From positions 124,001 to 188,000 of the forward strand of contig JAUIEJ010000001.1 in the NCBI GenBank assembly GCA_030428885.1: DNA of 64,000 nt, read 5' to 3'. This DNA comes from Gemmatimonadota bacterium (lineage in GTDB: Bacteria > Gemmatimonadota > Gemmatimonadetes > Longimicrobiales > Gaopeijiaceae). The notes under the pieces were generated by a model, which saw nothing but the letters and a program-made list of their open reading frames with translations, ran no database searches and was not told where the DNA came from. This document shows, piece after piece, positions 50,731 to 58,707 of this stretch; the first letter of the stretch is position 1, and each line of letters starts with the position of its first letter. The position numbers and the translations under genes were made by a program.

Positions 50731-53448
50731 TCACCCCTCCGCCCGCAGCGCCTGGCTGGCCTGGATCTTCAGGATGCGTCGCGTGGGCACCAGGCAGGAG
50801 CCCACGCCCACGGCCGAAACCACGGCCACGGCGAGGCCGATGGTGGCGAGCACGGTCCCCAGGGCCGCCCCGGCGCCCGTGCCCACGCCGAGCTGGAGGG
50901 TGATGTAGGTCGCCAGGGGCGCGCCCAGGAGCGCGCCCAGGCCGATCTGGATCAGGGAGCGGCGCAGGATCGACAGGACCAGGTCGGCCCGGGGTGCACC
51001 CAGGGCTCCCCGGATCCCGATCTCCCGGGTGCGTTCCGAGATGGCGAACGAGACGATGGCGTGGATCCCCGACGAGGCGAGGGTCACCAGAACCAGGACC
51101 AGGAGTGCCATGCCTCCGGCGACGCCCATGGCCAGGTACCAGTCCCCCTGGCGCACCCGCACCAGCTCCACCGGGGCGCCGATCACGGCGTCCGGCGCCG
51201 TTTCGGCCACCAGCGCCCGGAGCCGCGAGGCGGCTTCGGACGGGGGGCCGGCGACGTGGATGCCGAGCTGCAGGGGGTGGATCGTGCCCGGTGCCGCGGG
51301 GAGGTAGAGGGCCGGGCCGCCGTTGGGGCTGACCATGTTGGTGCCCAGGTGTCCCACCACGCCCACCACCTCGAGCCACTGCGATCCGGTGCTTCCGCCC
51401 CGATCGACGACGCGGATCCGGCGTCCCAGGGGATCGCTCTCGCCGAAGAATCGCTGGGCCAGGACGGTGTTGACGACGGCCGACGAGACGACGCCTTCCA
51501 CGTCGGCGGCGTCGAAGCCCCGTCCCTGGAGCACGGGGGCGTCCAGGGCCCGGAAGAAGTCCACGTCCACCCGGGCGGTGCGGACCCAGACCCCGTCCCG
51601 GCGGCTCTCGTCCCCCTCGACCTGGACGGGACGGGCGGTGTGCTCCATCCGAGGCAGGGCATCGGCTACGGCGACGCTCCGCACGCCCGGTTCGTCCAGG
51701 AGGCGGTCCACCACGGTCCGTTGAGTGGTCGCCAGGCGCTGGGCGAAGAGCGCCCGGTCCGAGCCCTCTTCGCCGGCCATGCCGGTCACGGGCATGCGGA
51801 GTTCCAGGGCCAGGTATTCCTCGGCGGGAATGCCGGCCAGGTCCCGGGCCACGAGGCGGTCGTTCATGCCCCGGGCCAGGGCAAAGGCGATGGAGACCAC
51901 CGTGACGGAGAGGGCGACGTCGGCCACGATGAGCCCGGCGGTGACCCGGCCGAAGCGCACGTTGGAGCCCCCGCCTCCGGCCTGCTTCAGAGTTCCCTGG
52001 ATGTCGCGTCCCGTGAGCCGGAGGGCCGGGATCACTCCGGCCACGGTGGCGGCGACGATCGCCAGTCCCAGGGCCCGCATGGCGGACCGGGGCGTCAGGC
52101 CCAGGTCGAGCCAGTACGGTAGGTCGGCGCCCCCGGCCAGAAGCCCGAAGTCCAGGGCGCCCAGGATCCGGTCCACCGCCACGACCCCGAGGCCGGCGGC
52201 CAGGACCGCCAACACCAGGGTCTCCACGAAGATCTGCGACACGATCCGGATCCGGCCCGCGCCCAGGGCCGTGCGCACCGCGAGCTCCCGAAACCGCACG
52301 GCGGTGCGGGCGAAGATCAGCATGGCCACGTTGCCCGCCGCCACCATCAGGAGCACCAGCGCCAGGATCCGGAAGAACGCGAAGCCCTCCACCGCCTCCA
52401 GGCCCCCCCGGGGGACCCCGATGGTGAACATGCCGAAGGGCACGATCTCGGGCTGGAGGCGGTTGCGGACCTCGGAGGGGTCGGGAAGAGGGGCCCGCCC
52501 CACCCGGGTGATCTCCGACTGGGCGGCGTCGGGGCCCACCCCGTCGGCCAGGCGAACGAAGACCCCCATGGGGCTCTCGGCGGTGCCCGGGAGGACGTCG
52601 TCGCGGTGGGGAAGCCAGAGCTGCTGGGCCATGGGAAAGCGAAACCCGTCGGGCATGACGCCCACCACGGTGTGGGGTTCGCCGGCGACGCGCACCGTGC
52701 GCCCCACGATGCCGGGGTCGGCGCCGAACCGGGCGCTCCACAGGTCGTAGCCGAGCACGGCCACGGCGGGAGCTCCCGCCGCCTCGTCGGCCGCCCCCAG
52801 GGTCCGGCCCAGGAGTGCCGGGCGCCGCAGGATCTCGAACGCCGAAGCCGTGACCACGGCCGCGGGCACGGCGGCGGCCTGGCCCTCGGCGTCGATCTGC
52901 ACCGAGAGGGTCCGGAACCCCCCCACGGCCGAGACGCCGGACAGCTCCGCGGACCAGAACTCCAGGTCGGCGGTGGTGGGCAGGGCCGTATGAGCCATGA
53001 CCGGGTCCCAGAACCGGACGGCGCGAACCCGGTTGGCCGGGTCTTCCGGAAGGGGCCGCTCGATGGCGTCGGCCAAGTGGGTGGGGGCCAGGCCCACGGG
53101 GATCCCCACGGCCAGGGCGAAGGCCGCCACCAGGGTGAGGCCCGGGTGCTTGACCAGCATGCGGAGGCCCAGCCGCACGTCGATCCACGAAAACCGGAGG
53201 TGGTCGAGCCAGGCGAGTCCCCGGGCCCGCCGGGCGCTCTCCCGGTGGGCTTCCTCGTGGCCGAACTCCAGGTGGGCGCGACGACGGGCCTCGGGACGGG
53301 GGACTCCCTGTCGCACGAGATGGTCGGTTCGCATGTCGATGTGCGCGCGGAACTCCTCCCGCATCTCCCGCTCGAACTCGGTGCGTCGGGTGACGCCCCG
53401 ACCCAGGGAACGGAGCCGGGCCAACATTCTGGCGATCCAGGAGCTCAC
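50731..53448 (-). CDS. ADOP-type MacB/FtsX permease
   Basis: A 905-residue ADOP permease. N-terminal helical domain (about 1-85: RTEFEREMREEFRAHIDMRTDHLVRQG, PEARRRAHLEFG), then first membrane helix (LTLVAAFALAVGIPVGLA), periplasmic core, FtsX block (RFRELAVRTALGAGRIRIVSQI), second core and final block (RTREIGIRGALGAPRADLVLSIL). GTG start one base after the PadR stop. It is 36-40% identical by eye to no other permease in the window; the three ADOPs look like separate lineages. Probably an antimicrobial- or lipoprotein-export partner lacking its own ATPase. Confidence 0.94.
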   Translation of the reverse strand: MSSWIARMLARLRSLGRGVTRRTEFEREMREEFRAHIDMRTDHLVRQGVPRPEARRRAHLEFGHEEAHRESARRARGLAWLDHLRFSWIDVRLGLRMLVKHPGLTLVAAFALAVGIPVGLAPTHLADAIERPLPEDPANRVRAVRFWDPVMAHTALPTTADLEFWSAELSGVSAVGGFRTLSVQIDAEGQAAAVPAAVVTASAFEILRRPALLGRTLGAADEAAGAPAVAVLGYDLWSARFGADPGIVGRTVRVAGEPHTVVGVMPDGFRFPMAQQLWLPHRDDVLPGTAESPMGVFVRLADGVGPDAAQSEITRVGRAPLPDPSEVRNRLQPEIVPFGMFTIGVPRGGLEAVEGFAFFRILALVLLMVAAGNVAMLIFARTAVRFRELAVRTALGAGRIRIVSQIFVETLVLAVLAAGLGVVAVDRILGALDFGLLAGGADLPYWLDLGLTPRSAMRALGLAIVAATVAGVIPALRLTGRDIQGTLKQAGGGGSNVRFGRVTAGLIVADVALSVTVVSIAFALARGMNDRLVARDLAGIPAEEYLALELRMPVTGMAGEEGSDRALFAQRLATTQRTVVDRLLDEPGVRSVAVADALPRMEHTARPVQVEGDESRRDGVWVRTARVDVDFFRALDAPVLQGRGFDAADVEGVVSSAVVNTVLAQRFFGESDPLGRRIRVVDRGGSTGSQWLEVVGVVGHLGTNMVSPNGGPALYLPAAPGTIHPLQLGIHVAGPPSEAASRLRALVAETAPDAVIGAPVELVRVRQGDWYLAMGVAGGMALLVLVLVTLASSGIHAIVSFAISERTREIGIRGALGAPRADLVLSILRRSLIQIGLGALLGAPLATYITLQLGVGTGAGAALGTVLATIGLAVAVVSAVGVGSCLVPTRRILKIQASQALRAEG

Positions 53449-53449
53449 G

Positions 53450-53791
53450 TCAGGCCTCCTGCGGCGTGGCGGCGAGGACCGTGGACATGGCCACGGACAG
53501 CCGTTCCCACTTCTCCCGCTCCACGCCCAGCCGGCGGGCTCCGGCCCGGGTGAGACGATAGAACTTCGCCCGCCGGTTGTTGTCGGATCGGCCCCACTCG
53601 CTCTCGATGAGTCCGTCGTGCTGAAGACGGTAGAGGGCGGGATAGAGGGCTCCCTGTTGGATCTGGAGCGCCCCCTCGGAGATCTCCTGAATCCGCAACA
53701 GCACGCCGTATCCGTGCACGTCTCCCAGGGAGACCGCCTTGAGGACGAGGAGGTCGAGGGTTCCGGGGAGGATGTCGGCGGATTCGGGCAT
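53450..53791 (-). CDS. PadR-family transcriptional regulator
   Basis: A 113-residue PadR-s1 type repressor: GTLDLLVLKAVSLGDVHGYG, LQIQQGALYPALYRLQHDG, FYRLTRAGARRLG. It is in tandem with the ADOP permease (one-base gap). A perfect inverted repeat sits just four bases before its start and probably serves for autorepression. It differs from the PadR at 49071-49427 in sequence and operator. Confidence 0.95.
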   Translation of the reverse strand: MPESADILPGTLDLLVLKAVSLGDVHGYGVLLRIQEISEGALQIQQGALYPALYRLQHDGLIESEWGRSDNNRRAKFYRLTRAGARRLGVEREKWERLSVAMSTVLAATPQEA

Positions 53792-53794
53792 GGC

Positions 53795-53817
53795 GTCTCC
53801 TAGATGATTTAGGAGAC
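53795..53817. promoter_or_regulatory. Inverted repeat next to the second padR start (probable operator)
   Basis: GTCTCCTA and TAGGAGAC form perfect eight-base arms around seven bases (53803-53809). It begins four bases upstream of the PadR start codon, so repressor binding would block early transcription or the ribosome site. On the minus strand the left arm supplies AGGAGAC, which may also be the Shine-Dalgarno site. Confidence 0.72.
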
Positions 53818-53840
53818 GGTCGCGGGTCTTTCCTAACCTG

Positions 53841-54437
53841 TCAAGGAGAGAGGGCGTCCAACGCCTCCCGGAGCCGCCGGGCCGACGTTTCCAGCGACAC
53901 CTGCAGGTAGTCGGCGGCCTCGTCGGGCCTTCGCTGGATCGGCCCCTCGTCTTCCGGCTCGATGCGAAGGTCCACCAGCACGGGGCCCGGCGCGCGGAGC
54001 AACTCCGGGAGGGCCGCCTCGAAGCGGTCGGCGTCGTCGAACCCCACGGCTACGGGGAAGCCCGACGCCCGGGCCATTCCTGCGAAGTCCAGCCCGGGTC
54101 CGCCGGGCAGGGGCTGGTTGCCCGTGATCTCGTAGGTGCCGTTGTTGACGACCACGAGGACCAGGTTGTGGGCCCCGACGCCGGCGGCGGTGACCAGGGT
54201 GCCCAGGGTCATGAGCATGCTCCCGTCGCCGTTCAGGCAGATGACCCGTCGGTCGGGGCGGGCCAGCGCGATGCCCAGGGCGAAGTCGGCCGTGTGGCCC
54301 ATGGCGCTGTCGGCCGAGGCGAAGTCCAGGGGGTGGCGGCTCAAGCGTCCCCAGGGGCGCACCACCGACATCGACGTCACCACGACCTCGTCGGTGCGGT
54401 GGCGGACCAGGGCGTCCAGAGCGGCGCTCTTCTTCAC
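53841..54437 (-). CDS. TPP-dependent decarboxylase, C-terminal (TPP-binding) subunit
   Basis: A 198-residue subunit of a split sulphopyruvate/phosphonopyruvate decarboxylase-type enzyme. The TPP motif GDGSMLMTLGTL ... VVVNNGTYEITGNQ is intact. It begins VKKSAALDAL at a GTG overlapping the TGA of the partner gene (GTGA). The two-subunit enzyme converts a 3-substituted pyruvate to an aldehyde and CO2. Sulphopyruvate or phosphonopyruvate decarboxylation cannot be told apart by sequence reading alone, and no PEP mutase or sulpholactate genes are in the window. Confidence 0.88.
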   Translation of the reverse strand: MKKSAALDALVRHRTDEVVVTSMSVVRPWGRLSRHPLDFASADSAMGHTADFALGIALARPDRRVICLNGDGSMLMTLGTLVTAAGVGAHNLVLVVVNNGTYEITGNQPLPGGPGLDFAGMARASGFPVAVGFDDADRFEAALPELLRAPGPVLVDLRIEPEDEGPIQRRPDEAADYLQVSLETSARRLREALDALSP

Positions 54438-54970
54438 GGCGTGCCCCCCGACCTGGAGATGAGGAGGACCGCCGGCCGACGTTCCACCTCGGCGGTGTGC
54501 CGGATCCGGTCGACGTCGTCGGGCGATTCGTAGAGGCGGTAGGGGACGCCCCAGGCTCGCAGGGTGGGTTCGGTGAGAAGGGCCGTGGAGTCCACGTCGG
54601 TCCGGACCAGCCACGACCGGTCGGGCGGTTCGGAACCCGTCCATCCGGCGCCACGCATGCCCGCCAGCCCCCGGTAGGTGACCACGGTGACCAGGGGTAC
54701 CCCCATGCGTACGGCGACGCCCCGGAAGGAGTCGCCGCTCTCCAGGAGTCCCGTGTTCTGGATCACCACCACCGGGGTTCGACCCCCGACCCACAATCCC
54801 GCCGCCACGGCGAAGGCCTCGCCTTCCCGAGTCACGGGGATCCAGCGGGTGTCGGAGTGGGCGTCGAACCGGGCCATGAGGGGCGCCGTGACGGAGTCGG
54901 GGAGCCCCACGGCGTGGGTCACTCCCGCCTGGAGCAGGCGCTCGAAGACCGCGTCACCCACGGTGCTCAC
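54434..54970 (-). CDS. TPP-dependent decarboxylase, N-terminal (pyrimidine-binding) subunit
   Basis: A 178-residue subunit with the pyrimidine-binding half: AGVTHAVGLPDSVTAPLM, the activating Glu in TREGEAFAVAAGLWVGG, and VVVIQNTGLLESGDSF. This is the arrangement of the alpha subunit of sulphopyruvate decarboxylase (ComD-like) or the N-half of phosphonopyruvate decarboxylase. GTG start overlaps the symporter stop (GTGA), and its stop overlaps the next subunit start, so the three proteins should be made in step. Confidence 0.88.
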   Translation of the reverse strand: MSTVGDAVFERLLQAGVTHAVGLPDSVTAPLMARFDAHSDTRWIPVTREGEAFAVAAGLWVGGRTPVVVIQNTGLLESGDSFRGVAVRMGVPLVTVVTYRGLAGMRGAGWTGSEPPDRSWLVRTDVDSTALLTEPTLRAWGVPYRLYESPDDVDRIRHTAEVERRPAVLLISRSGGTP

Positions 54971-56169
54971 CGATCCACCAGCGCCGCCACCGCCAGATCG
55001 GCCGTCACGTTGGAGCCCGTGATGAACATGTCGGGCACGATGTCCAGGGCGATGAGGATGCCGATGCCTTCCAGGGGAAGTCCGAAGGCCTGGTAGAGGG
55101 GCGCCATGACGAACAGGCCCCCGCTGGGAATCCCCGGAGAGTAGAACGAGAGCGCGGCGATCCCGGCCACCACGGCGGCCGTCTCGGCCAGCCCCAGCTC
55201 CACCCCGAAGAGGGCGGCGATGAAAAACGTGCCCGTGATGCGCACCACCGGCGAGGCGTACTTGAAGAGGGAGACGGCCGCGGGAAGGGCCAGGCCCGCC
55301 ACCTCGGGCCGGATGCCCAGGGTCCTTTCGGCCTCTTCCATCATCACCGGCAGCGTGGCCAGCGACGACCGGGTGCTGAAGCCCACGGCCTGGGCCGGGG
55401 CCGCGCCCCGGGCGAAGCGGCGCAGCGAGACCCGGCTGAAAGCCGCCGTGATGGGGTAGAGCAGCAGGGTCGCCAGCACGACCAGGAGGGCCGTGGTGGC
55501 CACGAATCCGGCCACGGCGCCCACCAGCGATGCGCCGGTCCGGGCGGCCAGCGACAGGGCCAGGGCGAAGACTCCGACGGGGGCCGCGGCGAGAATCCAC
55601 TCGATGACCACGAACATGGCGTCGCCCACGGCCCGGGCACCGGCCACGATCCGGTTCCGGTCGTCGGTGGCGATGCGTCCGGCGGCGAGCCCGAAGATCA
55701 CGCTGAAGAGCACCAGGGGAAGGATGGCGCCGTCGGCGGCGGCCGCCACGGGGTTGGACGGCAGGAGGTCCACGAACCAGTCCCGGAAGGGCGGCAGGGT
55801 CACCTCCGACGTGGCCGTCTCGGTGATGAAGTCCGACGCCCGGGCCGAGGTGCCGCCCAGGAGTCCCAGGAGCGGCCGGGCCAGGAGACCCCCGATGAGC
55901 GACGACACCCCCACCAGCCCCACGAACCACCCCACGGCGCTCCCCCCCACCCGAGCCACTGCCCCGGTCCGGGCCGACGCCACGCCGGCCACCAGGAGCG
56001 AAACCAGGAGGGGCACCACCGTCATGCGGATGGCGTTGACCCAGAGCGCCCCCACCGGCTCCACCCAGGCCACCAGGGCGGCCCCGGCGCCGGCGTCGGC
56101 CGGCGCCAGGATCACCCCGAGGGCGAGGCCCGCCACCAGGCCTATCAGGACCCGCGCGGCCAGCGTCAC
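54967..56169 (-). CDS. Dicarboxylate/amino acid:cation symporter (DAACS family)
   Basis: A 400-residue inner-membrane transporter related to GltP/DctA. Marks of the family: an N-terminal hydrophobic pair, NAIRMTVVPLLVSLLVAGV, the serine-rich re-entrant loop FSTRSSLATLPVM, and the second loop SFYSPGIPSGGLFVMAPLYQAFGLP; DIVPDMFITGSNVTADL near the end. It imports acidic substrates with Na+ or H+. First gene of the operon with the TPP decarboxylase, so it probably brings in the substrate of that enzyme or its precursor. GTG start. Confidence 0.92.
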   Translation of the reverse strand: MTLAARVLIGLVAGLALGVILAPADAGAGAALVAWVEPVGALWVNAIRMTVVPLLVSLLVAGVASARTGAVARVGGSAVGWFVGLVGVSSLIGGLLARPLLGLLGGTSARASDFITETATSEVTLPPFRDWFVDLLPSNPVAAAADGAILPLVLFSVIFGLAAGRIATDDRNRIVAGARAVGDAMFVVIEWILAAAPVGVFALALSLAARTGASLVGAVAGFVATTALLVVLATLLLYPITAAFSRVSLRRFARGAAPAQAVGFSTRSSLATLPVMMEEAERTLGIRPEVAGLALPAAVSLFKYASPVVRITGTFFIAALFGVELGLAETAAVVAGIAALSFYSPGIPSGGLFVMAPLYQAFGLPLEGIGILIALDIVPDMFITGSNVTADLAVAALVDR

Positions 56170-56210
56170 GGGGTCACGGACCGGATCCGGAGTCCCATGG
56201 AACGGTGCGA

Positions 56211-57791
56211 CTACAGGAAGCTACGCGACCACGGCTCGTAGGTGATCTCGGGATCCGAGAAGATGGACGGTTTGTCCGTCGTGCGGACGCCCGGTTCGTG
56301 GGGGAAGGGCGTGATGCTCTGCTGGAAGGTGAAGGCGTTGTTGGGATCGTACTTCTGCTTCACGAAGAGCAGGCTGTTGTACCACTCGCCCCAGTAGATG
56401 TAGCGGAAGTCGGCCATGCCGCGCTGAGGATAGTTCTGGTATTTGTGCCCGTTCATGAGCGGGTCGAGGATGGCCATGAACCCGTCCAGCCACTTCTTCG
56501 CTTCGTCGTAGTCGGTGAAGTCGGTCCCCTCCTGGAAGAAGCTGTCCAGGTAGATGTCCATGTAGGTGTTGCGGTGGACGAAGGCGCAGTCGTCTTCGGC
56601 GACGGCATTGATGGCGCCGCCGTAGGGCTCGATGAAGACGATGCTGTAGGGGTTGGTGGCCTCCACGTTGGTGGCGAAGTACTCGAACACCCGGGTCCAG
56701 TCGTCGAGGGAGATCATCTCGTCGACGTACCCGCAGTCCTTGATCTCGTAGGTGACGTCGGCGGGGGTGGGCACACCAGGCAGGCTGTTCAGCAGGACCG
56801 GGTCGAGCTGGGGATAGGACTCGGTCTGGTCGAAGATGAGCTTCGGGTTGCCCACGTCCCGGAGTTCCTGGATCGCCTCCATGCCCTTCTCCCGGCCCTC
56901 GGTGCAGATGCCGGCCATGAGGACGATGGGCTCGTGGTCGGCGTTGGTCGTGAGGGCCGACATGTACCCGATGCTGCCGTACGGGCTGTCCTTCATGTAC
57001 GACGCCTGCATCTTCTCCAGGGCCCGCGGGGCGTCGTCTCGGTCCCAGGTGAGCACGAATCCCCACATCTCGGGCATGTAGACCAGCTTCAGCGTGACCT
57101 GCAGCAACACGCCGAAGTTGTTGCCGGTTCCGCCGCGAACGGCCCAGAACAGATCGGGGTTCTTGTCGCGGCTCGCCTCGACGATGCGGCCGTCCCAGAG
57201 CATCACCCGCCCCGAGACCATGCGGTCGAGCATCATCCCGAACATGCGCGACGTGAACCCGAAGCCGCCTCCCTGGATGAAGCCGCCCACCCCCACGTCT
57301 CCGCAGCCGCCGGTGGGCACGTGCACCCCGTACATCTCGAAGCTGCCGTTGAGATGGTCGAAGGTCGATCCCACGCCGACGTGGGCCACCATGCGCTCCA
57401 TGTCCACCACGACCTCGTTCAGCGCCGAGAGGTCGAGGACCACGGCGTCGTTGACGGAAAAGCCTGCGGTGGAGTGTCCCCCGGACCGGCAGGTGAACAC
57501 CCAGTCCTGCTCGTGGATGCACTTCATGGCCAGCCACACGTCCTCGGCGGTCGTGCAGTAGATCACGAGCAAGGGGTCGGAGGAGTACGGGGAGATGCCC
57601 TGGCCCTGACGCGCCTTGGGGTAGTCCGGCATGCCCGGAAGCACGCATTGCCCCTTGATGGAGGCGTCGAACGCGGCGAGGTCGCCCCGGGCCATGCCGA
57701 GTTCGGCGAAGACCCGATCTTCGACCTTGGGCCAATGCGTGTCGCGGTGAGCCGCCTGTCGCATCCGCCGCCAGTTGATGTTCGCCGCCAT
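56211..57791 (-). CDS. BBE-like FAD-linked oxidase (bicovalent flavin)
   Basis: A 526-residue flavoprotein of the berberine bridge enzyme/vanillyl-alcohol oxidase kind. The flavin attachment points are both present: CRSGGHSTAG (His106) and TGGCGDVGVGGFIQGGG (Cys163), so FAD is probably bound by His and Cys. No signal peptide. C-terminal BBE motif: YIYWGEWYNSLLFVKQKYDPNNAFTF. Such enzymes oxidise phenols, sugars or peptides using O2. It is the last gene of a run with a VioB-like ferritin protein, suggesting oxidative modification of a small molecule. Confidence 0.93.
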   Translation of the reverse strand: MAANINWRRMRQAAHRDTHWPKVEDRVFAELGMARGDLAAFDASIKGQCVLPGMPDYPKARQGQGISPYSSDPLLVIYCTTAEDVWLAMKCIHEQDWVFTCRSGGHSTAGFSVNDAVVLDLSALNEVVVDMERMVAHVGVGSTFDHLNGSFEMYGVHVPTGGCGDVGVGGFIQGGGFGFTSRMFGMMLDRMVSGRVMLWDGRIVEASRDKNPDLFWAVRGGTGNNFGVLLQVTLKLVYMPEMWGFVLTWDRDDAPRALEKMQASYMKDSPYGSIGYMSALTTNADHEPIVLMAGICTEGREKGMEAIQELRDVGNPKLIFDQTESYPQLDPVLLNSLPGVPTPADVTYEIKDCGYVDEMISLDDWTRVFEYFATNVEATNPYSIVFIEPYGGAINAVAEDDCAFVHRNTYMDIYLDSFFQEGTDFTDYDEAKKWLDGFMAILDPLMNGHKYQNYPQRGMADFRYIYWGEWYNSLLFVKQKYDPNNAFTFQQSITPFPHEPGVRTTDKPSIFSDPEITYEPWSRSFL

Positions 57792-57807
57792 GGTCCGTCT
57801 CCGGGTT

Positions 57808-58707
57808 TCAGGAAGAGGTGTACGGAATGCTCAGGGCGCCTTCCACGAAGCAACTGAGGGCGTCCGCGTCCCAGGCGCCCATCCAGAAGTCGATTCTCCA
57901 GGTCGCCGACGCCGACGTGGCGAGGGTGCCCCCCAGAACCCCGTCGGGGTCGTCGACCGAGGCGGCCGATCCGGTGAGGGGGAAGCCGAAACGTTCGATG
58001 ACGGCGCGCACCAGGAGCCGGCGGTCCTTGGGATGCTCGATGGCGTAGGTCAGCTCGGCGATCCTCCCCCGGAGAATCGCGCGCTTCGCCTCGTGTTTCT
58101 TCTTGTTCTTCTTCTCCAGCGCCTTCAGGTCCTTCTCCAGCGCCGCTCGCCGGTCCACGGCCGCCTGGAGGAAGTCCCAGAGGCCCGTGGCCCGCCCCAC
58201 CGTCTCCGGCTCGAGGGCCAGCCCCCGGGCGCCCTTCTCGACCAGAACGTCCTCGTCCAGCTTCCAGGCCGGGAGATCGGGCTTGTCCGGATCCAGGGGC
58301 ACGTTTCGATCGATGACGAGCGACGGTGACGAGGACTCGATGCGGATGTGAAACGGCGTGATGGGTTCGTAGCCCGGGAGCGTGAGCGCCCAGTTGCGGT
58401 TTTCCAGGACCGGCTCGTCGAGCAGGTCGAAGGTGGCCCCCTCGAGTTCCGGAATGGGTCGGGGGTCGCCCTTCCCCACCTGCTGGGCCTTGCGGATGAA
58501 AACGCCGTGGGGTGGGCCGTGGGAGCGGGCCGGACTGTCGGGTGAGGGCTGCATGTAGATCACCCGGTTGAGATCCGGCTCGTCTCCGAACGCGAAGGTG
58601 TATCCGCTGACTCCCCGCCGTTCATCGTAGGGGTCCGGATCGGTGGGCTGGCGGATCATGCACCAGCCGTCGAACTCCAGGATCAGGCTGACCGGGGCGT
58701 CACTCAT
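57808..58707 (-). CDS. Unknown protein in VioB-like/FAD oxidase operon
   Basis: A 299-residue protein without signal peptide or membrane helix. A beta-rich N-terminal half (VSLILEFDGWCMIRQ, YTFAFGDEPDLNRVIYMQ) is followed by a coiled-coil-like stretch of alternating Lys and Glu (about 188-215, KDLKALEKKNKKKHEAK) and a C-terminal beta part ending GALSIPYTSS. No family recognised. It overlaps the ferritin-like gene by eight bases and precedes the oxidase by 16 bases, so it is co-translated with them. Confidence 0.8.
   Translation of the reverse strand: MSDAPVSLILEFDGWCMIRQPTDPDPYDERRGVSGYTFAFGDEPDLNRVIYMQPSPDSPARSHGPPHGVFIRKAQQVGKGDPRPIPELEGATFDLLDEPVLENRNWALTLPGYEPITPFHIRIESSSPSLVIDRNVPLDPDKPDLPAWKLDEDVLVEKGARGLALEPETVGRATGLWDFLQAAVDRRAALEKDLKALEKKNKKKHEAKRAILRGRIAELTYAIEHPKDRRLLVRAVIERFGFPLTGSAASVDDPDGVLGGTLATSASATWRIDFWMGAWDADALSCFVEGALSIPYTSS

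Noticed and set aside
53841-54970. Frameshifted single TPP decarboxylase gene
   Set aside because: The two halves are joined by a regular GTGA overlap and match the known two-subunit arrangement, so this is a true split enzyme rather than a broken gene.
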